From JAAZBI01 sp964461005 (GTDB lineage Bacteria; Bacillota_I; Bacilli_A; RF39; UBA660): a DNA stretch of 28,274 nucleotides. The stretch lies in contig CAYWQQ010000007.1 in NCBI GenBank assembly GCA_964461005.1, positions 1 to 28,274 of the forward strand, read 5' to 3'. A model generated the notes under the pieces. The model was not told the DNA's origin, did no database searches, and saw only the letters and a program-made list of their open reading frames with translations. Shown here piece by piece: positions 22,488-28,274 of this stretch (position 1 is the stretch's first letter; each line of letters begins with the position of its first letter). A program made the translations under genes and the position numbers.

Positions 22488-24470
22488 TTATCTAAATAAT
22501 TTAGTAATTCTATTTTTTAATTTATTAAATGTAAAATTATATTCTTCCAATACTTCTTGGCTGGTTCCACTAATACCAAATTCATCAATTCCTATAACAC
22601 ATTCTTGACAAGTAGCATATTTGCATAAGCCGTTTGAAGAACTTGGCTCAACCATTATTTTTACTGCTTTATAAGGTAAGATATCTTCTTTATATAAAGC
22701 ATTTTGTTCATCAAATTTCTCTTGACAAGGCATTGAAACAATACGCAAATCAAGTCCATTTTTATATAATTCTTCTGCTACAGAAATCACTAATTCTACT
22801 TCACTTCCAGTTGTAATAATAATGCCGTTTAATCTAGTTTTTTCTTTACGAACAATATATGCTCCTTTATTAACATCAATAATCGAAGTATTAACAAGAT
22901 TTGCTACTTCATTTCGAGATATGATTATAGCATTAGGTCCTGTACTTTTAAAAATACTTTCCCAACTTCCTACTATTTCTTTTGTGTCAGCAGGACGATA
23001 AACAGAAAAATTAGGTATACTTCTTAATGATTCTAACTGTTCAATTGGTTGATGAGTTGGCCCATCAGGTCCAATGTTTATTGAATCATGTGTAAATACA
23101 TATGTTACAGGTAAATTACTAATAGCTGCTATTCTCAAGGCTGGTTTTAAATAGTCAGAAAACACTAAAAATGTGCTTCCAAATACTCTCATGCCTGAAG
23201 CAGCAATACCATTCAAAATAGCTCCCATAGCATGTTCTCTAACCCCGAAAAATATATTTTTACCAGAATAATTTTCTGAAGAAAAAGTTCCTTTTTCTTC
23301 TAAAAAAGTTTTAGTAGATGACGAAAGATCAGCAGTTCCTCCCCAAAAATTACTTACTAGACTGCTGATTGTGTTCATCACATCACTATTTATTTCTCTC
23401 ATAGGTTCTTTTACTTCTAAACTAAATTCATTATATATTTTTGATAAATTTAAATTTAAACTAACTTTGCCATTTAATAAATCAAATATTTCTTTTTGAA
23501 TATCTTCGGAACTTTTATCAAAATTGTTTTTCCATTCACTATAAATGGGATTTATTCTTTCAAATACCATTTGTCTAAAAGCTTCACTAGCATCATTAGA
23601 AAAAGTAAACGGAACTCCATGAACATCTAATTTTTCTTTCAATTGTAAAATATCTTCTTTTGCAAGAGGCTTACCATGAACTTCATTTGTATTTTGATAA
23701 TGTGAGCCTTTGCCAATTGTTGTTTTAACTTCGATAATTGTTGGTCTAAATAAATCTTTTTTAGCTTTAATAATTGCTTTATCAATTTCACTAACTGAAT
23801 CACCATTTTTAACTTGAATAGTTTGCCAACCCATCGCCTCATATTTTTTTAAAACATCTTCAGTAAAAGACAACTTAGTATGGCCATCTAAAGAAATATG
23901 GTTAGAATCATACAATACAATTAAATTACCTAATTTTAAATGGCCTGCTAAAGAAGCAGCTTCTGAGCTAACTCCTTCCATTAAATCACCATCACTGCAA
24001 AGTACATATGTATTATAATTAAACAAAGTTTTTTTTGGATCATTATATTTAGCTGATAAAAATTTTTCTGCCATAGCAAATCCAACTGCAGAAGCAAAGC
24101 CTTGACCTAATGGACCGGTTGTAAAATCAACACCAGGAGTAACATTTAATTCTGGATGTCCTGGAGTTTTATATCCTTTTCTTCGAAAATTTCTTAAATC
24201 TTCTAAAGATAAATCATAACCTAATGCAAATAAATTTGCATATAACAAAGCCGAACCGTGTCCAGCAGACATAATAAAACGATCTCTATTTAACCATTTA
24301 GTATCTTTGGGATTAATATTTAAATGCTTTGCATACAAAGTATACATAATAGGTGCCGCTCCTAAAACAATTCCTGGGTGACCAGAACCGGCAGCATCTA
24401 TCATGTCTATCGCTAAAGCTTTTATATTGTTGATAATTTTATAATCAATATCAATTTTCTTGCTTTTCAT
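22488..24470 (-). CDS. tkt: Transketolase (660 aa)
   Basis: Thiamine-diphosphate enzyme of the pentose phosphate pathway that moves two-carbon ketol units between sugar phosphates. Visible motifs: AAGSGHPGIVLGAAPIMYTL (H31), SAGHGSALLYA (H71), TGPLGQG (118-124), the ThDP/Mg2+ motif SDGDLMEGVSSEA (D160-D162, N190 further on), the pyrimidine-domain segments FFGVREHAMGAILNGIA and THDSINIGPDGPTHQPIE, and the C-terminal domain. Full length. Ribosome binding site AAGGATG. In an organism of this type it probably supplies ribose and erythrose phosphates without a full TCA cycle (inference). The lexA-tkt-yneF neighbourhood is shared with Bacillus. Confidence 0.97.
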   Translation of the reverse strand: MKSKKIDIDYKIINNIKALAIDMIDAAGSGHPGIVLGAAPIMYTLYAKHLNINPKDTKWLNRDRFIMSAGHGSALLYANLFALGYDLSLEDLRNFRRKGYKTPGHPELNVTPGVDFTTGPLGQGFASAVGFAMAEKFLSAKYNDPKKTLFNYNTYVLCSDGDLMEGVSSEAASLAGHLKLGNLIVLYDSNHISLDGHTKLSFTEDVLKKYEAMGWQTIQVKNGDSVSEIDKAIIKAKKDLFRPTIIEVKTTIGKGSHYQNTNEVHGKPLAKEDILQLKEKLDVHGVPFTFSNDASEAFRQMVFERINPIYSEWKNNFDKSSEDIQKEIFDLLNGKVSLNLNLSKIYNEFSLEVKEPMREINSDVMNTISSLVSNFWGGTADLSSSTKTFLEEKGTFSSENYSGKNIFFGVREHAMGAILNGIAASGMRVFGSTFLVFSDYLKPALRIAAISNLPVTYVFTHDSINIGPDGPTHQPIEQLESLRSIPNFSVYRPADTKEIVGSWESIFKSTGPNAIIISRNEVANLVNTSIIDVNKGAYIVRKEKTRLNGIIITTGSEVELVISVAEELYKNGLDLRIVSMPCQEKFDEQNALYKEDILPYKAVKIMVEPSSSNGLCKYATCQECVIGIDEFGISGTSQEVLEEYNFTFNKLKNRITKLFR

Positions 24471-24493
24471 TTTTACACATCCTTGTAAAAATT

Positions 24494-24499
24494 ATTATA
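24494..24499 (-). promoter_or_regulatory. Extended -10 promoter for tkt
   Basis: Minus-strand TGT-TATAAT (24499-24494) with a poor -35. It sits just after the T-run of a weak TCAAAT/ATTTGA hairpin that may end the upstream micro-gene transcript. Confidence 0.5.
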
Positions 24500-24532
24500 A
24501 CAAAAAAATCAAATGATTAAAAGTGTTAACAA

Positions 24533-24661
24533 TTATTTGACATTTACTACAAAAGCTTTTGTTTCTTCTTGATTATATTGCAATTTTTCAAAACGAATTG
24601 AACATAATGAAAAAAACAATAAAACCACAACACTTGTTACCAATATTCCTTTAAAATTCAT
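24533..24661 (-). CDS. SOS-controlled micro-membrane protein, possible YneA/SosA-type division inhibitor (42 aa)
   Basis: The start is the ATG at 24661, with AGGAGTGG upstream; a longer frame to 24733 runs through the promoter and LexA boxes and is not credible. The protein is one TM helix (about residues 5-22, GILVTSVVVLLFFSL) plus a 20-residue tail ending AFVVNVK. It is transcribed divergently from lexA from a promoter whose spacer contains a LexA box. In Bacillus the gene at this place is yneA, an SOS-induced cell-division inhibitor with a TM helix and a LysM domain; in Staphylococcus sosA is the counterpart. No LysM domain is present here. The position and regulation are seen; the division-inhibitor role is inferred. 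Confidence 0.72.
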   Translation of the reverse strand: MNFKGILVTSVVVLLFFSLCSIRFEKLQYNQEETKAFVVNVK

Positions 24662-24689
24662 GACCACCACTCCTTTTCTTTCTACGTTC

Positions 24690-24718
24690 ATCTTACTATG
24701 AACAAATGTTCGTGTCAA
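24690..24718 (-). promoter_or_regulatory. SOS promoter of the micro-membrane protein
   Basis: Minus strand perfect TTGACA (24718-24713), 17-nt spacer, TAAGAT (24695-24690). The spacer is filled by LexA box 1. Confidence 0.8.
24699..24712. promoter_or_regulatory. LexA box 1
   Basis: TGAACAAATGTTCG matches the Gram-positive LexA consensus CGAACRNRYGTTYG at 13 of 14 positions; the core GAAC-N4-GTTC is perfect. Confidence 0.9.
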
Positions 24719-24726
24719 GCAAATAA

Positions 24727-24740
24727 CAAACATCTGTTTG
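24727..24740. promoter_or_regulatory. LexA box 2
   Basis: CAAACATCTGTTTG matches the same consensus at 12 of 14 positions and overlaps the -35 of the lexA promoter, implying autoregulation. Confidence 0.75.
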
Positions 24741-24766
24741 ACATTTTACACTTTGTGTGTTAACCT
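24738..24766 (+). promoter_or_regulatory. lexA promoter
   Basis: TTGACA (24738-24743), 17-nt spacer, weak -10 TAACCT (24761-24766) preceded by TG-T (extended -10). LexA box 2 covers the first bases of the -35. Confidence 0.6.
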
Positions 24767-24795
24767 TAAAATATAAATAATAAAAGGAGGCTTTT

Positions 24796-25413
24796 ATGGA
24801 GAAATTGACTTCCCGTCAAGCGGAAGCTTTAACTTATATAAAAAAAGGAATAGCTGAAAATGGGTATCCACCAACAGTTAGAGAAATAGGTAAATTTTTA
24901 GGATTATCTTCACCAGCAACAATACAAGTACATTTATCAAATCTTGAGGAAAAAGGATTTATAAAAAAAAGTAATAATAGAAGCCGTGCAATCGAATTAC
25001 TAGTTAAAAACGAATATATGAATACTAACTCTGATATTACTGAAGTTCCTCTATTAGGAAGAGTAACAGCTGGTTCTCCAATTGAAGCAATTGAAAATCC
25101 TAATGAATTTTTCTCATTACCATCATTTTTAATACCAAATCAAAAAGAAGTTTTTACTTTAAATGTTAGTGGAAATAGTATGATTAATGCCGGGATTTTA
25201 GATGGGGATATTGTTATAATTCAAAGACAAAAAGATGCCAACAATGGTGAAATTGTCGTAGCAATGACCGACGAAAACGAAGTAACATTAAAAAGATTTT
25301 ACAAAGAAAAAGATCATATCAGATTACAACCTGAAAACGACCTTCTAGAACCAATTATTTTAAATAATGTAACTATTTTAGGAAAAGCTATTGGCTTATA
25401 TAGAAAAATATAA
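24796..25413 (+). CDS. lexA: SOS repressor LexA (205 aa)
   Basis: Repressor of DNA-damage genes, inactivated by RecA-stimulated self-cleavage. The N-terminal winged helix (LTSRQAEALTYIKKGIAENG, YPPTVREIGKFLGLSSPATIQ, HLSNLEEKGFI) recognises the boxes upstream. The cleavage site is A92-G93 in VTAGSP, and the Ser-Lys dyad is S128 (VSGNSM) and K166 (EVTLKRF). Length is the normal 205 or so. Ribosome binding site AAAGGAGG at 7-8 nt. It is divergent from the micro-membrane gene and shares its operator region. Confidence 0.98.
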   Translation: MEKLTSRQAEALTYIKKGIAENGYPPTVREIGKFLGLSSPATIQVHLSNLEEKGFIKKSNNRSRAIELLVKNEYMNTNSDITEVPLLGRVTAGSPIEAIENPNEFFSLPSFLIPNQKEVFTLNVSGNSMINAGILDGDIVIIQRQKDANNGEIVVAMTDENEVTLKRFYKEKDHIRLQPENDLLEPIILNNVTILGKAIGLYRKI

Positions 25414-25442
25414 AAAGATTTAGAAAACTAAATCTTTTTTTT
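25411..25442. terminator. Bidirectional terminator between lexA and holA
   Basis: A perfect 12-bp stem AAAAAGATTTAG with CTAAATCTTTTT (25412-25423 and 25428-25439, AAAA loop), T-run on the plus side and A-run on the other. It reaches the holA stop (25441-25443). Confidence 0.88.
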
Positions 25443-26388
25443 ACATATTTAAGAAAAACATTTCCAATGCCGCTTCTTTGTTAACTTTATTCATCTTTAT
25501 ATCAGCATCTAAATCAGCTAGATCTTCTAAATATTTTAATAGCATATCTTCTGAGATACTTATTTGTTTTGCAAGTTTTACCCGATAGGGATGAATTTTT
25601 AATTTTTCAGCTATCTCATAATTATCATTTGTCATTAGCAGCATTCTTTTTACTTGAAAAATTGTTCTAAATTGGTTTGCTAGCAAAACAATAATCTTTA
25701 TTGGTTCCTCGCCTCTTTTTAATAATTCTTGATACAAAAATAAAGATTTATTTAAGTCCTTATTAATAACACTGTTAGTTAACTCAAAAACATTATCATA
25801 ATCATACTTAGATACTAATTGGTCAACATCATCCTTTGTAATAATTTTAGTATCACTTTTATATAATTTTAATTTTTCAACTTCGCTCATAAGCAAAGAT
25901 AAATTTTCTTTTGACTTATCCAACAAACTATTGATAGCTTTCAAATCAATTTGATAATTATCATCTTCAAATTTAGATTTAACAAACTCATAGTTTTCTT
26001 GATCAGAAAATTTATTGCACTCTAAAATGTTAGAATCTTTTAATAATTTTTTAACAATATTCTTTCTACCATCTAGTTTTTCATTTTCAACAACAAAAAC
26101 CAAATTTATTTGATCAGATACATCAAATAAAATTTTTTCAAAAATAGCAGTTTCTTCTTCAGAAATATTATTGTTTAAACCAGTCAAAAATAAAGCATTT
26201 AAAATTATTATTGTTTTTTTATCTGCAAACAAAGGAAAACTAATAATTTCTTCAACAATATTGTTTACTAAATCCATATTTAAATCATATTTAATTATTT
26301 CAGAAGCAGAATTAGTTTCAATTATTTTGTTTAAAGAAGATTCAATTAAATATTTTTCATTTCCATAAACAACATATATATTTTTCAT
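25441..26388 (-). CDS. holA: DNA polymerase III delta subunit HolA (315 aa)
   Basis: The delta subunit of the clamp loader opens the beta clamp. The ATG at 26388 (MKNIYVVYGNEKYLIESSLN) has AGGTGAT upstream; an alternative start ten codons upstream lies in the leader. Typical features: N-terminal VVYGNEKYLI, FPLFADKKTIIILNA (beta-interaction/ATPase-like fold), EKLDGRKNIVKKLL and the C-terminal AKQISISEDMLLKYLEDLADLDADIKMN (in pieces) of the collar domain. Length is close to Bacillus HolA (about 340). In Bacilli holA lies next to comEC, which is found 1 kb to the right. Confidence 0.93.
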   Translation of the reverse strand: MKNIYVVYGNEKYLIESSLNKIIETNSASEIIKYDLNMDLVNNIVEEIISFPLFADKKTIIILNALFLTGLNNNISEEETAIFEKILFDVSDQINLVFVVENEKLDGRKNIVKKLLKDSNILECNKFSDQENYEFVKSKFEDDNYQIDLKAINSLLDKSKENLSLLMSEVEKLKLYKSDTKIITKDDVDQLVSKYDYDNVFELTNSVINKDLNKSLFLYQELLKRGEEPIKIIVLLANQFRTIFQVKRMLLMTNDNYEIAEKLKIHPYRVKLAKQISISEDMLLKYLEDLADLDADIKMNKVNKEAALEMFFLNM

Positions 26389-26489
26389 AATATCACCTAC
26401 TATTATGTAGTATATCACATTAACTCACGTTTTTCTTCTCACTTAAAAATTTTTAATAAATTATTCTTTTTACTCATATTATGATAATT

Positions 26490-26504
26490 TTGTACCATGT
26501 ACAA
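26490..26504. promoter_or_regulatory. Palindrome TTGTAC-N3-GTACAA upstream of holA
   Basis: A perfect inverted repeat with 6-bp arms in the 157-nt spacer between holA and the 85-residue gene. It looks like a dimeric repressor operator but no candidate regulator is nearby. The rest of the spacer holds a possible extended -10 (TGA-TATACT) for holA and otherwise nothing recognisable. Confidence 0.4.
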
Positions 26505-26514
26505 GATTTAATTC

Positions 26515-26550
26515 AATTAAAAAGAAAGCGTTTATTCGCTTCTTTTAATT
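26515..26550 (-). terminator. Terminator of the 85-residue gene
   Basis: Minus-strand stem AATTAAAAGAAGCG (26550-26537) pairs with 26530-26515 with two bulged bases, loop 6 nt. The TAA stop (26547-26545) is in the 5' arm. Confidence 0.65.
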
Positions 26551-26802
26551 ACATATGCATTCCTTGATATTCGTTTTCTTCTTGTTCTTCATTTTGTATA
26601 TTTTCAAATTATTTGTACCAGAATTAAGTAAATATTTTTCGAGAAATTCTTTATAATTTCTTTGAATAGAATATCCGTTTGCATTGTAGTACTCTTGCAT
26701 TTTTTTCATTACTCTTTTAAACGAATCAATTAATCTTGAATCTATATCAATTTTTGATATAACTTCATTTTGAGTAAAATATAAAAAACTATTTTCCTCC
26801 AT
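26545..26802 (-). CDS. Hypothetical small protein (85 aa)
   Basis: Not recognised. The ATG at 26802 has GAGGT 9-10 nt upstream. The protein is soluble, helical and very Lys-rich towards the C-terminus (KIYKMKNKKKTNIKECICN), ending in a C-x-C. It is not ribosomal protein S20, the gene usually found next to holA in Bacilli: it lacks the Ala/Lys/Arg-rich helical repeats of S20. It lies between holA and a GNAT gene with a terminator of its own. It could be an accessory or mobile-origin gene inserted between holA and comEC. Confidence 0.6.
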   Translation of the reverse strand: MEENSFLYFTQNEVISKIDIDSRLIDSFKRVMKKMQEYYNANGYSIQRNYKEFLEKYLLNSGTNNLKIYKMKNKKKTNIKECICN

Positions 26803-26933
26803 ACAAGTTTACCTCAACATAATTTATACATCATATTAATTCATCAATTATAGTACTTATACATAAAATATATCATCTTTTTGCTGACCATCTGTTAATT
26901 TATCAAATGATATTAGTTAGTTAATAAATCAGA

Positions 26934-27377
26934 TTAAATACCGTTTTTTCTCATTTTTATACTAAAAGTTTTAAATCCGAATGATTCATATAATTTTATT
27001 GCAATTATATTTTCATACTTAACATTTATATCTATAAAATCAATTTTTTGATTATTTATTATATCAAGTCCTTTATTAATTAATGACTTAGCAATTCCTT
27101 GGTTACGGAATTCTTCTTTTACATATAAACCATCAATCAAATATCCTACTCTATTATCTTGAAATTGATATTTAAAAAATATGTAGCCAATTATATTTTC
27201 CTTATCTTCAAAACATAATAGAATATTTTTATCATCTTTAATTATATTTTTAAAATAATCTTTCACTTTAAAATTTTCAATTATAAAATCATCATATTTT
27301 CTCTCATCTTGAATTAATTCAGTAAGTAAATCATCACATTTATTAGCAGTTAGCTCGTCTTTTACTATTCTTATCAT
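26934..27377 (-). CDS. GNAT family N-acetyltransferase (147 aa)
   Basis: Acetyl-CoA-dependent acetyltransferase of unknown substrate. The GNAT fold is shown by LLCFEDKENIIGYIFFKYQ (beta 2-4), the DGLYVKEEFRNQGIAKSLI segment containing motif A (Q/R-x-x-G-x-A as RNQGIAKSL, about residues 95-103) and the C-terminal NIIAIKLYESFGFKTFSIKMRK (motif B, in which Tyr often acts as general acid). Length is typical of single-domain members. Start at 27377 with GGGTG upstream. Substrates of close relatives range from amines to protein N-termini, so no narrower call is possible. Confidence 0.88.
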   Translation of the reverse strand: MIRIVKDELTANKCDDLLTELIQDERKYDDFIIENFKVKDYFKNIIKDDKNILLCFEDKENIIGYIFFKYQFQDNRVGYLIDGLYVKEEFRNQGIAKSLINKGLDIINNQKIDFIDINVKYENIIAIKLYESFGFKTFSIKMRKNGI

Positions 27378-27394
27378 ATTTTCACCCTAAAAAA

Positions 27395-27400
27395 ATTATA
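27395..27400 (-). promoter_or_regulatory. Extended -10 promoter for the GNAT gene
   Basis: Minus-strand TGA-TATAAT (27400-27395), about 18 nt upstream of the start codon; -35 not clear. Confidence 0.5.
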
Positions 27401-27456
27401 TCACACTAATTAATGTTTTATTAATATAATTCTATTTTTATCTCTTCATAATAATT

Positions 27457-28274
27457 CTATGGACGACATGTCTTAATCATATATTGGTTTTTTTCTATTT
27501 TTATTTCAATACTTCCATCTAAATCTGTTCTGTATACTTTTGAATCTTTTAACATATTTATAACACTATCTTTAGGATGACCAAATTTGTTTTTTTTACC
27601 AACACTAATAATTGAATTTTTTGGTTTTATCGTTTTTATAAAAATTTCACTATTACTAGTGTTTGAACCGTGATGTCCTATTTTTAAAATGTCTATATCT
27701 TTTAAATTATATTTGTTTAATATATTTTTTTCCACTTCTACCCCCGCATCTCCCATTAGTAATAATTTATTATTACTAATATCTGCAAATATAACAATGG
27801 AATTATCATTTTCATTATTATATTTTTTTGTATTTAAAAATTTAAACTTGTAATTGTCTATTTCTAATTTATCTAAGCATAGATTGTAATCAATATTTTT
27901 TCTTTTTAAAACTTTAATTAAATTGTTTTCTAAATCATTAAAATCTCCACAATTTAATATTACCTTTTCTACTTTAAAATTATCTACCAAATTAACTGCT
28001 TCTCCCATATGATCATCATCACCATGAGTAAGTATTAAATAATCTATTTTATTTATTCCTATTGACTTGAAAAAAGGTATTAAGCTACTTTTTGCTAAAG
28101 AAAATGTTTTATTTTTGATTTGCCAATCTTTTTGATAATTTAATCTGCCACCAGTATCAATTAATATAGTTTCTTTTTGATTATGTAATTTTATTAAAAT
28201 TGCATCTCCCTGTCCAACATCAATAAAATATATTTTAAAATCAGAATCAAAGCAACCAATATTGTGGTGAAAAA
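27457..28274 (-). CDS. ComEC/Rec2-type metallo-beta-lactamase-fold domain, C-terminal part (partial, runs off right edge)
   Basis: The frame is open from the right edge of the window to the TAG at 27457, giving about 272 residues. An internal ATG at 28008 is not the start, because conserved sequence continues upstream. Reading from the edge: IYFIDVGQGDAILIKL, then ILIDTGG, YLILTHGDDDHMGEAVNL (metal-binding HxHxDH-type motif in the variant HGDDDH), VILNCGDF, LLLMGDAG, LKIGHHGSNTSNS, ISVGKKNKFGHP and YRTDLDGSIEI. This is the order and spelling of the extracellular or periplasmic domain at the end of ComEC, the DNA-uptake channel. Whether the membrane competence domain precedes it cannot be seen; a stand-alone MBL hydrolase is the alternative. 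The holA neighbourhood favours ComEC. Confidence 0.88.
   Translation of the reverse strand, partial: FHHNIGCFDSDFKIYFIDVGQGDAILIKLHNQKETILIDTGGRLNYQKDWQIKNKTFSLAKSSLIPFFKSIGINKIDYLILTHGDDDHMGEAVNLVDNFKVEKVILNCGDFNDLENNLIKVLKRKNIDYNLCLDKLEIDNYKFKFLNTKKYNNENDNSIVIFADISNNKLLLMGDAGVEVEKNILNKYNLKDIDILKIGHHGSNTSNSEIFIKTIKPKNSIISVGKKNKFGHPKDSVINMLKDSKVYRTDLDGSIEIKIEKNQYMIKTCRP

Noticed and set aside
24533..24733. 66-codon version of the SOS micro-protein
   Set aside because: Its first 24 codons contain the promoter -35/-10 and LexA box 1, so they cannot be part of the transcript.
26545..26802. Ribosomal protein S20 (expected next to holA)
   Set aside because: The 85-residue product lacks the basic Ala-rich helical pattern of S20 and ends in a Lys-rich tail with C-x-C.
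26880..26940. Imperfect inverted repeat after the GNAT gene (ATCTG...CAGAT) as a terminator
   Set aside because: Bulged stem and no T-run on the minus strand; at this AT content such pairings arise by chance.
27457..28008. Stand-alone 183-residue protein starting at the ATG at 28008
   Set aside because: The frame stays open to the window edge and the upstream codons encode FIDVGQGD and the THGDDDH metal motif, which belong to the same domain.
1..28274. Mycoplasma genetic code (TGA as Trp), considered because of the extreme AT content
   Set aside because: rsmE and rnfE end in TGA and conserved Trp residues are encoded by TGG.

Overview
The window comes from a very AT-rich, low-GC Gram-positive-type bacterium. 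The gene set is typical of Bacilli: an hrcA-grpE-dnaK-dnaJ operon under a CIRCE element, dnaG-rpoD-trmK, infC-rpmI-rplT behind an L20-type leader, lexA beside tkt and a yneF-like gene, and holA near comEC. Ribosome binding sites are strong (AGGAGG-like) and promoters are close to the sigma-A consensus. TGA is used as a stop (rsmE, rnfE) and Trp is encoded by TGG, so the standard bacterial code applies and not the Mycoplasma code. My inference is an uncultured, host-associated or anaerobic Bacilli lineage near the Mollicutes/Erysipelotrichia border. The presence of Rnf genes suggests anaerobic metabolism. Only two genes (an AAA+ ATPase and lexA) are on the plus strand.

Layout from left to right. 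A truncated tRNA with anticodon CAT opens the window, followed by three unrecognised small genes and rsmE (1-2290). A stand-alone Clp-like AAA+ gene faces an unknown 276-residue gene across a shared terminator (2426-4196). The chaperone operon hrcA-grpE-dnaK-dnaJ reads leftward from a CIRCE/sigma-A promoter (4258-8800). A pseudopilus or DNA-uptake-type operon pilC-pilD-pilin follows (8818-12138); its pilC carries an extraordinary N-terminal repeat extension of about 300 residues. Next come dnaG-rpoD-trmK with 8-nt overlaps (12215-15675) and infC-rpmI-rplT (15759-17264), with an ATA start for infC and a Lys/Ala-rich tail on L20. The Rnf operon has the order glycosyltransferase-rnfC-rnfDG(fusion)-rnfE-rnfA with no rnfB (17300-22180). 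Then come yneF-like, tkt and an SOS-controlled micro-membrane protein divergent from lexA (22223-25413). The window ends with holA, two accessory small genes and the C-terminal beta-lactamase-like part of ComEC, which runs off the right edge (25441-28274).

Several parts work together. HrcA/CIRCE controls the chaperones. LexA boxes sit in both divergent promoters. L20 probably attenuates its own operon. The pilC-pilD-pilin operon and ComEC hint at DNA uptake or surface-filament capability. Rnf would couple ferredoxin and NAD redox to ion transport. A recurring architectural theme is intrinsic terminators folded into the 3' ends of genes, so that the stop codon lies in the hairpin. No IS element, prophage, CRISPR array or stretch above 300 bases without a gene was found.
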